Source of the DNA: Bordetella parapertussis
Lineage (GTDB): Bacteria; Acidobacteriota; Terriglobia; Bryobacterales; Bryobacteraceae
Direction: 5' to 3'
NCBI GenBank assembly: GCA_943328975.2
Contig: CALQCC020000009.1
Span: forward strand, 62,001-126,000
DNA: 64,000 nt
Numbering within the stretch: position 1 is the stretch's first letter; each line of letters starts with the position of its first letter. The position numbers and the translations under genes are program-made. The notes beneath the pieces were generated by a model. It had not been told where the DNA came from and did no database searches. It saw only the letters and a program-made list of their open reading frames with translations. Positions 7,430 to 15,846 of the stretch are shown here, piece by piece.

Positions 7430-8971
7430 CCCCCCAAGTCAACCCCTCCACAGAACCGTGCGCGTAAGCAAGCGGCCAGTAGCTCCTCTCTCCGCGGACC
7501 GCTCACCGCTTTCATCCTCCTGACCCTCTACGGAGCCATTGCCGCATGGTCCATGTGGTCGAGCGGCTACTCGTTCTACTTCGGAGACGCTGAGGCCCAC
7601 CTCAACATCGCCCGCCGGATCTTCGATTCCCGCACGCCCGGCCCCGAACAAATTGGTACAGTTTGGCTGCCTTTGCCACACGTCCTGATGGCCCTCTTCG
7701 CCCGTAACGATTCGTTGTGGACCTCCGGCCTGGCCGGCGTGATCCCATCTGTAATCTGCTTCGCCCTGGCCGGAGCATTCCTCTACGCGGCAACGCAACG
7801 CGCCTTCCGTTCCTCTCATGCCGCGCTCGCAGCGGCGCTTTTGTTCGCGACCAACCCCACCATGCTGTATCTGCAGTCCACCCCCATGACCGAACCCGTC
7901 ATGGCCGCCGCCCTGGCCGCGCTGCTCCTCACAACTCTCTGGTATCGCGATTCGCAGTCGGTCCTCGCGCTCTTAGCCGTAGCCGCTGCATCCAACGCCG
8001 CATCGCTCACACGCTATGAAGGGTGGTTCCTCATTCCGTTCCTAACGCTCTATCTCGTGGTAGTCGCCCGCAACAAACAACACGCCTACATCTTCGCGCT
8101 GCTGGCTTCGTTAGCCCCCATCGCATGGCTCGCGCACAACCAGTTCTATTACGGCAACGCTCTGGCCTTTTACAACGGACCCTATTCCGCCCGCGCGATC
8201 TTTGAACGTCAACTTGCCCAAGGAATGGTCCAACCCGCCGCCGGAAACTGGACCCTCTCCGCCGAATACTACGCCCTCGCCGTCCATCACGTCGTCGGGA
8301 ACCCTCTGCTCGCGCTGGCCGCCCTCGGGACTCTGGTTGCGCTTTTCAAACGCGCCTGGTGGGCACTCTTCTTGCTCGCCCTCCCTGGGGCGTTCTACAT
8401 CTGGAGCATCCATTCTTCAGGCACTCCTGTCTTTGTTCCCGACCTCGAACCCTACACCCTATACAACACTCGTTATGCGCTAGCGGTCCTCCCGCTCGCA
8501 GCTTTTGCAGCGGCAGCAATCGTCGCCGTGCTTCCGGATCGCCTGCGGACCGTGTCTGCGTTTCTTTTGATGCTCGGCGTCACCTTCGGCCAACTCCGGC
8601 TCCCTGTTTCGATAAGCTGGGAGGAGGCGCGCATTGCATCGGAAGACAGGCGTGCCTGGACCGTGGAGGCGGCAACCTACCTGAAGGAGAATTACCAGCC
8701 GGGCTCAGGTATCGTCTTCTGGTTTGGCGATTTGGCCCCCGTCTTCCGCCAAGCCGGCATTCCGATCCGCGAAGGCTTATACCAGGACAACGGTGCGGCC
8801 TGGAAATCTGCGCTCACCGAACCCCGCATCTTCCAAAGAGAAGAGTGGGCGCTCACGTTAGAAGGGGACCCGGTAGACCAAGCCGTCCGCCGCCAAGGCC
8901 CCGCGTACCAACTCGCGAAGCGCATTGAAGTGAAAGGAGCGTCGGCGGTCCTGATCTACCGCCGTCCATAA
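7418..8971 (+). CDS. Multipass membrane protein, GT-C (GT39/ArnT-like) glycosyltransferase
   Basis: This 517-residue integral membrane protein has about 11 hydrophobic segments; the first starts near residue 30 after a Lys/Arg/Ser-rich cytoplasmic N-terminus. The loop after helix 1 carries the acidic FGDAEAHLNIARRI motif, which sits where GT-C enzymes place their catalytic Asp/Glu. A soluble C-terminal domain (about 410-517) follows. It probably moves a sugar from a polyprenyl-phosphate donor. GTG 7418 is the first plausible start but has no Shine-Dalgarno sequence and lies inside an inverted repeat, so the start is uncertain. The stop is two bases before the DapF-like GTG. Confidence 0.7.
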   Translation: MSERPPKSTPPQNRARKQAASSSSLRGPLTAFILLTLYGAIAAWSMWSSGYSFYFGDAEAHLNIARRIFDSRTPGPEQIGTVWLPLPHVLMALFARNDSLWTSGLAGVIPSVICFALAGAFLYAATQRAFRSSHAALAAALLFATNPTMLYLQSTPMTEPVMAAALAALLLTTLWYRDSQSVLALLAVAAASNAASLTRYEGWFLIPFLTLYLVVVARNKQHAYIFALLASLAPIAWLAHNQFYYGNALAFYNGPYSARAIFERQLAQGMVQPAAGNWTLSAEYYALAVHHVVGNPLLALAALGTLVALFKRAWWALFLLALPGAFYIWSIHSSGTPVFVPDLEPYTLYNTRYALAVLPLAAFAAAAIVAVLPDRLRTVSAFLLMLGVTFGQLRLPVSISWEEARIASEDRRAWTVEAATYLKENYQPGSGIVFWFGDLAPVFRQAGIPIREGLYQDNGAAWKSALTEPRIFQREEWALTLEGDPVDQAVRRQGPAYQLAKRIEVKGASAVLIYRRP

Positions 8972-8973
8972 TA

Positions 8974-9786
8974 GTGACCATCCCATTCGTAAAAGCACAC
9001 GGTGCCCGTAACGACTTTTTACTCACTTGGCGTAACCAAATACCTGCAAATGCGGGTAGTTCCGCCGAGCTTTCCCAAGCCATCTGCAATCGCTACACGG
9101 GCGTGGGAGCCGACGGCTGGATCATATTAAGTGAGGCACCCAATCCAGAAATAGGTGCCGACGCGGCCATCGAGCTTTGGAATTCCGATGGTAGCCGTAG
9201 CGAAATTTCCGGCAACGGCACCCGCTGCGCCGCCGCGCTGCTGGTAAAAGAGGGTCGCGCTGTCAACCCGGAAATCCGCATTGCCACCGGAGCCGGCCCC
9301 AAAACCCTCCGCCTGCTGGATCGCGACGATAACGTTTTCTCCTTTGAAATGAACATGGGACGGGCCACCATCGAGGATCTTCGCTCCACGCTGGTCCCCG
9401 GCCATGAGGCCGTCATCTTGAATGTTGGTAACCCCCAGATCGCGGTCTTCACGTCCAATTTTGATTTCGACTGGCGCACCTTGGGCGCGCAACTTGAACG
9501 ACACCCGCATTTTCCCAACCGAACCAATGTATCGTTTGTCCGGGTTGTGGACGATCATACTCTCGACGTGCGATTTTTCGAGCGAGGTGCAGGAGAAACA
9601 ATGAGTTCTGGTACCGGCTCCACAGGAGCTGCTGCGGCAGCGACTGCCCGGGGCTTCGTAAACGGTGCAGTTCGCATCCTCACGCCTGCCGGACCGCTCG
9701 AAATCCGAAGGCAGCACGAAGACTTTCTATTGGCCGGACCCGCGGAAATTACCGTAGCCGGCGAATTCTACTGGCGAGAGAACTGA
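8974..9786 (+). CDS. Diaminopimelate-epimerase-like protein with both catalytic Cys replaced by Ser
   Basis: This 270-residue protein has the two-domain DapF fold markers: ARNDF (12-15 with the substrate-binding Asn), GVGADG (43-48), NSDGS (70-74), GNGTR (80-84) and ERGAGET (203-209). In DapF the catalytic cysteines precede GNGAR and lie in GETxAC. Here those positions are Ser79 (codon TCC at 9208) and Ser212 (codon TCT at 9607). The NPH motif is also altered to NPQ (153-155). The enzyme may be inactive for meso-DAP formation, use serine chemistry, or act on another substrate. It sits between a GT-C membrane protein (2-bp gap) and a UDP-sugar dehydrogenase (10-bp gap), not in a lysine cluster. 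Because the residues are missing I give no symbol. Confidence 0.85.
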   Translation: MTIPFVKAHGARNDFLLTWRNQIPANAGSSAELSQAICNRYTGVGADGWIILSEAPNPEIGADAAIELWNSDGSRSEISGNGTRCAAALLVKEGRAVNPEIRIATGAGPKTLRLLDRDDNVFSFEMNMGRATIEDLRSTLVPGHEAVILNVGNPQIAVFTSNFDFDWRTLGAQLERHPHFPNRTNVSFVRVVDDHTLDVRFFERGAGETMSSGTGSTGAAAAATARGFVNGAVRILTPAGPLEIRRQHEDFLLAGPAEITVAGEFYWREN

Positions 9787-9796
9787 CATCAAAACC

Positions 9797-11104
9797 ATGA
9801 GCAAACATTCGGAGAATTTGGCGCAGAAAATCAAGTCGCACACCGCCCACGTGGGCGTCGTCGGCTTAGGCTACGTAGGGCTTCCCCTGGTTGTGGAATT
9901 TGCCGAGGCGGGCTTCACCGTCACGGGTATCGATCTCGACCAGCGTAAGGTCGACATGATCAACCGTGGCGAGTCCTACATTCAGGACATCCCCACCTCG
10001 GTTCTCAAACCCCTGTTCGACGCTGGCCGCATCAAGGCCACCACCGATTTCAGCGTGGTCAAGGACCTGGACACGATCAACATTTGCGTGCCCACCCCGC
10101 TCGGCAAAAGCAAAGAGCCGGACATGAGCTACATCGTCAAGTCCTGCGAATCCCTGGCCAAGCATTTTGCGCCAGGCAAGCTGGTGATTCTCGAATCGAC
10201 CACCTACCCCGGTACCACCGACGAACTTATGCTGCCGATGTTCGAAAAGGGCGGCCTCAAGGTCGGCGAAGACTTCTTCATGTGTTTCTCACCGGAGCGT
10301 GTCGATCCGGGCAACCCGAACTTCCAGACCAAGAACATCCCCAAGGTCGTCGGCGGCATCACGCCCAAATGTACCGAGATGGGTGCACTCTTCTACGCTC
10401 AGGCGCTCGATACCGTTGTGCCCGTAGGCTCCACACGCAGCGCCGAAATGGTGAAGCTGCTCGAAAACACCTTCCGCATGATCAACATCGGCATGGTCAA
10501 CGAACTCGCGCGCATGTGTGACCGCATGGACATCAACGTGTGGGAGGTCATCGAAGCCGCGGCCACCAAGCCTTTCGGCTTCATGCCGTTCTATCCCGGC
10601 CCCGGCCTGGGCGGACACTGCATCCCGATCGATCCGTTCTACCTTTCCTGGAAATCCAAGCAAGCCGGCTTCGAGGCTCGCTTCATCGAACTCGCCGGAT
10701 CGATCAACGGCGACATGCCGAACTTCGTAGTCGCCAAGATCCAGGGCGCGCTCAACAATGTTTCGAAAGCCGTCAAGGGTTCCCGCGTCCACATCATGGG
10801 CGTCGCCTATAAACGAGACATCGATGACGTGCGCGAATCCCCCGCGCTGGATATCATCCACCTGCTGCAGGGCCTGGGAGCCGATGTCACGTATAGCGAT
10901 CCGTGGATTCCGAAGATCCATCACGAACCTGTCATCATGGACGCCATCGACGAAGCCAAGGGCATCAAGGAAGCCGACTGCGTGGTGATCATCACCGACC
11001 ACAAGAAGTTCGACTACCCGGCTATGGTGCGCGATGCCAAGATCATCGTCGACACCCGCAACGCGCTCAAGGGCATCCAGTCCGAGAAGATCGTCCGGCT
11101 GTAA
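9797..11104 (+). CDS. Nucleotide-sugar dehydrogenase (UDP-GlcNAc/UDP-Glc 6-dehydrogenase, WbpA/TviB-like)
   Basis: This 435-residue enzyme carries out the NAD-dependent four-electron oxidation of a UDP-hexose to a uronic acid. The NAD-binding Rossmann motif GVVGLGYVGLP is at residues 20-30, STTYPGTT lies in the central domain, and the active-site Cys275 is in GPGLGGHCIPIDP. The C-terminal UDP-binding domain contains GVAYKRDIDDVRESPALDI. The VPTPLGK and YPGPG patterns are those of the WbpA/TviB branch (UDP-N-acetylhexosamine) more than of Ugd, but the substrate is inference. It follows the DapF-like gene closely and precedes an ABC exporter, suggesting surface polysaccharide or glycoconjugate synthesis. 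Confidence 0.9.
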   Translation: MSKHSENLAQKIKSHTAHVGVVGLGYVGLPLVVEFAEAGFTVTGIDLDQRKVDMINRGESYIQDIPTSVLKPLFDAGRIKATTDFSVVKDLDTINICVPTPLGKSKEPDMSYIVKSCESLAKHFAPGKLVILESTTYPGTTDELMLPMFEKGGLKVGEDFFMCFSPERVDPGNPNFQTKNIPKVVGGITPKCTEMGALFYAQALDTVVPVGSTRSAEMVKLLENTFRMINIGMVNELARMCDRMDINVWEVIEAAATKPFGFMPFYPGPGLGGHCIPIDPFYLSWKSKQAGFEARFIELAGSINGDMPNFVVAKIQGALNNVSKAVKGSRVHIMGVAYKRDIDDVRESPALDIIHLLQGLGADVTYSDPWIPKIHHEPVIMDAIDEAKGIKEADCVVIITDHKKFDYPAMVRDAKIIVDTRNALKGIQSEKIVRL

Positions 11105-11125
11105 ATCCTACGCGATACTGGAGGG

Positions 11126-12052
11126 ATGCCCACCGCAGCCCTCCGGGTGAGCGCTCTCAAGAAGTCTTACAAAGACGTCACCGCCGTCAACGGCCTCGAT
11201 CTCGAGGTGTATCCCGGCGAATGTTTCGGCTTGCTGGGCCCTAATGGCGCCGGCAAAACCACCACCATCGAAATCTGCGAAGGCCTGACCGAGCCTGACT
11301 CCGGCATCGTGGAAGTCCTCGGTCTGCGCTGGGAAACCGATGCCGAGGAGCTTCGTCAGCGCCTGGGCATTCAGCTTCAGGAAACGCAGCTCTCCGAGAA
11401 GATCACCGTCCTCGAGACCATCCAACTCTTTCGCAGCTTCTTCCGTCAAGGCCCGACGCCCTCCGACGCGATTGCGCTGGTCCAGTTACAAGAAAAACGC
11501 GACGCCCGTGTCGGCAACCTCTCCGGAGGCCAGAAGCAACGCCTCGCGCTAGCCTGCGCCCTGGTCGGCAGCCCCGACCTGCTGTTTCTCGACGAACCCA
11601 CCACCGGCCTCGACCCCCAGGCCCGCCGCCAACTCTGGGACCTCATCACCCAGTTCAAGAAAGACGGCCGCACTATCGTCCTGACCACGCACTATATGGA
11701 TGAAGCGCATCAACTGTGTGAGCGCGTCGCCATCATGGACCACGGCCAAGCCATCGCCCGCGGCACCCCGCGGGAACTGATCGCATCCATCGGAGTGGAA
11801 CACGTCGTCCAATTCTCCGTCGGCAACGCGACACTAGACCTGGCCCCCATCCAAAGGCTACCCGGCATCCGGACCGCGCGTCTCGACGGCAACACCGCGC
11901 AACTGCAAGTCACCGAGCTCCATCACGCCGTCCCCGCGCTCTTAGCCGAACTGACCCGTCAAGGCCTCCCGCTCACCGAGCTCAGTACCCACTCCGCCAC
12001 GTTAGAAGACGTCTTCGTCTCGCTCACCGGAAGGCACCTTCGCGATGCGTGA
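11126..12052 (+). CDS. ABC transporter ATP-binding protein (ABC-2 type exporter)
   Basis: This 308-residue ATPase has the Walker A motif GPNGAGKTTT (about 38-47), Q-loop region, ABC signature LSGGQKQRLALA, Walker B LLFLDEPTTGLDP and switch His in LTTHYMDEA. The C-terminal extension of about 80 residues matches DrrA/CcmA-type exporters. The ATG follows GGAGG with almost no spacing, so the start may be read from a very short leader. The stop overlaps the permease start by eight bases, so the two form one exporter. The exported substrate is unknown; proximity to the UDP-sugar dehydrogenase hints at a lipid-linked or cell-surface compound. Confidence 0.92.
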   Translation: MPTAALRVSALKKSYKDVTAVNGLDLEVYPGECFGLLGPNGAGKTTTIEICEGLTEPDSGIVEVLGLRWETDAEELRQRLGIQLQETQLSEKITVLETIQLFRSFFRQGPTPSDAIALVQLQEKRDARVGNLSGGQKQRLALACALVGSPDLLFLDEPTTGLDPQARRQLWDLITQFKKDGRTIVLTTHYMDEAHQLCERVAIMDHGQAIARGTPRELIASIGVEHVVQFSVGNATLDLAPIQRLPGIRTARLDGNTAQLQVTELHHAVPALLAELTRQGLPLTELSTHSATLEDVFVSLTGRHLRDA

Positions 12053-13070
12053 ACATCCTCTCTTCCAACTCACGCTGCTGCGCTTCCGAGAGTTTATCCG
12101 CGAGCCCGAAGCTGTCTTCTGGGGCTTCGCCTTCCCCATCCTGCTGGCCATCGGACTCGGAGTCGCCTTCCGCGATCAGCCGCCCGAGGCGGTCCACATC
12201 GCCGTAGTCACGCCGCAACTTGCGGCATCGCTCCGCCAGGACAAGATGCTCGCCGTCGACGAACTCTCGCCTGAAGCCGCCCGCGAAGCGCTCCGCACCG
12301 GCCGAGTCACGCTAATCGCCGAGCCCGGACCCAACGCCTCCGTCATCTACCGTTACGACGACACCAACCCCGAGGCCCGCAACGCGCGCCTGCTCACAGA
12401 CCGCGCCGTCCAAATCGCCGCCGGCCGCACCGACCCCGTCTTCTCCACCGACGAATTGGTCCGCGAAGCCGGCTCCCGCTATATCGACTTCCTGGTTCCA
12501 GGCATGGTCGGCATGGGCATCATGAACAGCGGCATCTGGGGACTGGTCTTCGCGATCGCCGACGCACGCCGTCGAAAGCTGATGAAGCGCTTGGTCGCAA
12601 CGCCCATGCCGCGACACTACTACCTGCTGTCGTTCTTGTGCTGGCGCATGATCTTGCTGCCCTTCGAAGCCGGCGTGCCCATCGTGCTCGGTGTCCTTGC
12701 CTTCGGGGTCCCCCTACGCGGATCGTTCGCCGAGATGGTCTTCATCTGCGTCTTCGGCTCTCTCTCCTTCAGCGCACTGGGACTCTTGATCGGAGCCCGC
12801 GTCCGCACCACCGAAGCCGCCTCCGGCATCACCAACCTGGTCACGCTCCCCATGTGGATCTTCTCTGGCGTCTTCTTTTCCTCGGCGCGCTTCCCAGCCT
12901 TCGCCCAGCCCTTCATCAAAGCCCTGCCTTTGACGGCATTGAACGACGCCCTCAGAGCCAACATGCTCCAGGGCTCGAGCCTCGCGCAGTTGGCCCCGCA
13001 ACTGATCCCTTTGGGCGTGTGCCTGCTACTCTGTTTCACCCTCGCGTTGAAACTCTTCCGCTGGCGCTAG
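12045..13070 (+). CDS. ABC-2 type transporter permease
   Basis: This 341-residue protein has an N-terminal membrane helix (about 20-40), a periplasmic segment of about 130 residues, and a C-terminal five-helix ABC-2 domain (about 185-340) with the LVPGMVGMGIMNSGIWGL and MPRHYYLLS segments typical of the family. It partners with the ATPase whose gene it overlaps. No Shine-Dalgarno sequence is needed if translation is coupled. Nothing in the sequence identifies the substrate. Confidence 0.9.
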   Translation: MREHPLFQLTLLRFREFIREPEAVFWGFAFPILLAIGLGVAFRDQPPEAVHIAVVTPQLAASLRQDKMLAVDELSPEAAREALRTGRVTLIAEPGPNASVIYRYDDTNPEARNARLLTDRAVQIAAGRTDPVFSTDELVREAGSRYIDFLVPGMVGMGIMNSGIWGLVFAIADARRRKLMKRLVATPMPRHYYLLSFLCWRMILLPFEAGVPIVLGVLAFGVPLRGSFAEMVFICVFGSLSFSALGLLIGARVRTTEAASGITNLVTLPMWIFSGVFFSSARFPAFAQPFIKALPLTALNDALRANMLQGSSLAQLAPQLIPLGVCLLLCFTLALKLFRWR

Positions 13071-13151
13071 CTTTTCGGGACAGGCCACCTCCCACCAGCG
13101 CCTCGAACGCGATATGATGACTAGTCGAAGTTTGAGAACAGAGGAAAACCA

Positions 13152-14516
13152 GTGACCGCCACAGATCCACGCGAAATAATTGACCAGTCCAAGATGACCA
13201 CGGCCCAAATCGTTGTTGTGGCCCTCACCGTTTTGCTCAACGCAATGGATGGTTTCGACATCCTCTCCATCGCCTTCGCCTCGCCGGGCATCATGCGCGA
13301 ATGGGGCATCAACCGCGCCGCGCTCGGCGTCGTGCTCTCCATGGAACTGATCGGCATGGCCATCGGGTCCGTGTTACTGGGAGGTGTTGCGGACAAGATC
13401 GGCCGTCGTCCGACACTTCTGGGCTGTTTGGTAGTGATGGCGTTAGGCATGATCGGCGCGACCACCGCCACTGACCCCATTACCCTCTCCGTCTGGCGCG
13501 TCTTTACCGGCCTCGGAATCGGCGGCATGCTCTCCGCCACCAACGCCGTCGTGGGTGAGTTCTCCAGCAAGAAGAGCCGCAGCATGTGCATCTCTCTCAT
13601 GGTCATCGGCTACCCGCTCGGCGGCGGCTTCGGCGGCCTCTACGCATCAAGCGTCATCGGTGCCTACGGCTGGCGCAGCGTCTTCTACCTGGGAGCCGGC
13701 GCCACTGCGCTCCTGCTTCCCGCCATCTACTTCTGCGTGCCGGAATCCATCCACTGGCTGGCCCGCAAGCAGCCCGCCGATGCTCTCAACAAGATCAACG
13801 CCTCTCTTAAGACACTAGGCCACTCCGTCATTTCCGCGTTGCCGGTCATTCACGTCGATGAACAGAAAAAGTCCGTCGGCGATATCTTCTCGCCCGCTCT
13901 GCGCAGCACCACCATCATTGTTACCGCCACCTACTTCCTGCACATCGTCTCCTTCTACTTCCTGCTCAAGTGGGCACCGCAGATCGTCTCCGGCATGGGC
14001 TTCCCTGATTCCGCAGCGGGCGGCGTGCTTGCTTGGTCTAACCTCGGTGGAGCCGCTGGTGGAGCGGTCTTCGGAATCCTCACAGCGCGCTTCGGTCTGC
14101 GGCCTTTGACCATGGGGATTCTGGCCCTGAACGCCGTGGCCATTGTAGCCTTCGGACGCACCTCGGCCGACCTCAATACCCTGACTTGGCTCGCCGTCAT
14201 CGTCGGCTTCTTCGGTAACGCCGCCGTGTCCGGACTCTACTCCATCGTTGCCTACGCCTTCCCCACTCACGTCCGCGCGACGGGCACAGGCTTCGTCATC
14301 GGCGTCGGCCGTGGTGGAGCCGTAATCTCCCCCAACCTCGCCGGGATGATGATGCAGGCCAACCTCGGCTTGCCCATGGTCGCCACCATCATGGCCATTG
14401 GTTCACTGCTGGCCGCGATCATGCTCATCATGCTGAAGATGGGCAACGCCCAGCCGGTCCTGGAACGCGACCGCAAGGCGAGTCTCGGCGCATCCGGCGC
14501 CACAGCCAAAGCGTAA
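13152..14516 (+). CDS. MFS transporter, AAHS (aromatic acid:H+ symporter)-like
   Basis: This 454-residue protein has 12 predicted helices. Helix 1 carries NAMDGFDILSIAFASPGI, the D-G-x-D motif of the AAHS family, and the helix 2-3 loop has the MFS signature GGVADKIGRRP. Helix 5 has a PLGGGFGGLYAS segment. GTG 13152 is supported by GAGGA eight bases upstream and by residue-by-residue agreement with the start of the adjacent paralogue. It probably imports a carboxylate by proton symport, with no evidence for which one; no aromatic catabolism genes are nearby. It forms a tandem pair with the next gene (4-bp gap). Confidence 0.88.
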   Translation: MTATDPREIIDQSKMTTAQIVVVALTVLLNAMDGFDILSIAFASPGIMREWGINRAALGVVLSMELIGMAIGSVLLGGVADKIGRRPTLLGCLVVMALGMIGATTATDPITLSVWRVFTGLGIGGMLSATNAVVGEFSSKKSRSMCISLMVIGYPLGGGFGGLYASSVIGAYGWRSVFYLGAGATALLLPAIYFCVPESIHWLARKQPADALNKINASLKTLGHSVISALPVIHVDEQKKSVGDIFSPALRSTTIIVTATYFLHIVSFYFLLKWAPQIVSGMGFPDSAAGGVLAWSNLGGAAGGAVFGILTARFGLRPLTMGILALNAVAIVAFGRTSADLNTLTWLAVIVGFFGNAAVSGLYSIVAYAFPTHVRATGTGFVIGVGRGGAVISPNLAGMMMQANLGLPMVATIMAIGSLLAAIMLIMLKMGNAQPVLERDRKASLGASGATAKA

Positions 14517-14520
14517 CCAT

Positions 14521-15846
14521 TTGCCGATCACCGACCCGCGCGATATCATCGACCGGTCTAAGATGACCACGGCCCAGTTCGCCGTGGTCGCAATCACCGT
14601 CCTGCTGAACGCAATGGACGGCTTCGATGTCCTCTCCATCGCGTTTGCCTCTCCCGGGATCGCCCGTGAATGGGGCGTGACCCGCGCGGCGCTCGGCGTC
14701 GTGCTCTCGATGGAACTCATCGGCATGGGCCTGGGCTCGTTCCTGATTGGCGGGCTAGCGGATAAGATCGGTCGTCGGCCCACCTTGATGGCCTGCCTCG
14801 TCATGATGGCAGGCGGCATGTTCGGTGCCACCACCGCAGCCAATCCGGCGATCCTCTCCGTCTGGCGTGTCTTCACCGGCATCGGCATCGGCGGCATGCT
14901 GGCGGCCACCAACGCGGTTGTCAGCGAGTTCGCCAACAAACGCCACCGCGCCACCTGTATCTCGATCATGGTCATCGGGTACCCGCTTGGCGCAGGCTTC
15001 GGCGGCTTATATGCGTCGAGCCTGATCGAACCGTTTGGGTGGCGTAGCGTCTTCTATCTGGGCGCCACCGCAACCACGCTCCTGCTGCCTACCGTCTACT
15101 TCCTGGTGCCCGAATCTGTCCACTGGCTCACGCGCAAACAGCCCGCCGGCGCGCTCAACAAGATCAACGCCGCGCTAAAGAAGCTCGGCCAAGCGACCAT
15201 CACCGCGCTGCCAACCATTCAAGAAGAGGACCGCAAGAAATCTCTCGGCGACATCTTTTCACCCGGCCTGATCGCGACCACTCTGATGGTCACCGCGACC
15301 TTCTTCTTCAACTCCATCAGCTTCTACTTCCTGGCCAAGTGGGGACCCCAGATCGTCTCCGGCATGGGCTTCCCAGACGCTGCCGCCGGTCGCGTTCTCG
15401 CCATGGCCAACGTCGGCGGTGCCACCGGTGGGGCCATCTTCGGAGCGCTCACGCCGCGCTTCGGACTCAAGCGCATGACGCTCATCGTGCTGGTTCTAAA
15501 TACCATCGCCATCTCAGTCTTCGGACGGACCTCGGCGGATCTCACCACCATCACCTGGCTTGCGATGGCAGTCAACTTCTGCGGCAACGCTGCGATCTCA
15601 GGCCTCTTCTCCACCATGGCCTATGCGTTCCCCACTCACGTCCGCGCCACGGGCACAGGCTTCGCCATCGGCATCGGCCGAGCCGGATCAGCCCTCTCGC
15701 CAATCATGGCCGGATACTTGATGCAAGGCGGCCTGAACCTCCCCGCCGTGTGTATAGTGATGGGCAGCGGATCGTTACTGGCCGCCGCAGTCCTGGTGTT
15801 CCTGAAGATCGGTGCCACTGAACCTGCAGTCACGGCCCACCACTAG
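14521..15846 (+). CDS. MFS transporter, AAHS-like (tandem paralogue)
   Basis: This 441-residue, 12-helix transporter is colinear with the preceding gene along its whole length: the same N-terminus (TDPR-IIDxSKMTTAQ), DGFDVLSIAFASPGI in helix 1, GGLADKIGRRP in the 2-3 loop, and the AYAFPTHVRATGTGF segment. TTG 14521 is chosen because it aligns exactly with the GTG start of its paralogue; an internal ATG would remove conserved residues. The pair clearly arose by tandem duplication and has diverged mainly in helices 7-12 and the C-terminal tail. Its TAG stop shares a CTAG with the stop of the convergent GH5 gene. Confidence 0.87.
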   Translation: MPITDPRDIIDRSKMTTAQFAVVAITVLLNAMDGFDVLSIAFASPGIAREWGVTRAALGVVLSMELIGMGLGSFLIGGLADKIGRRPTLMACLVMMAGGMFGATTAANPAILSVWRVFTGIGIGGMLAATNAVVSEFANKRHRATCISIMVIGYPLGAGFGGLYASSLIEPFGWRSVFYLGATATTLLLPTVYFLVPESVHWLTRKQPAGALNKINAALKKLGQATITALPTIQEEDRKKSLGDIFSPGLIATTLMVTATFFFNSISFYFLAKWGPQIVSGMGFPDAAAGRVLAMANVGGATGGAIFGALTPRFGLKRMTLIVLVLNTIAISVFGRTSADLTTITWLAMAVNFCGNAAISGLFSTMAYAFPTHVRATGTGFAIGIGRAGSALSPIMAGYLMQGGLNLPAVCIVMGSGSLLAAAVLVFLKIGATEPAVTAHH

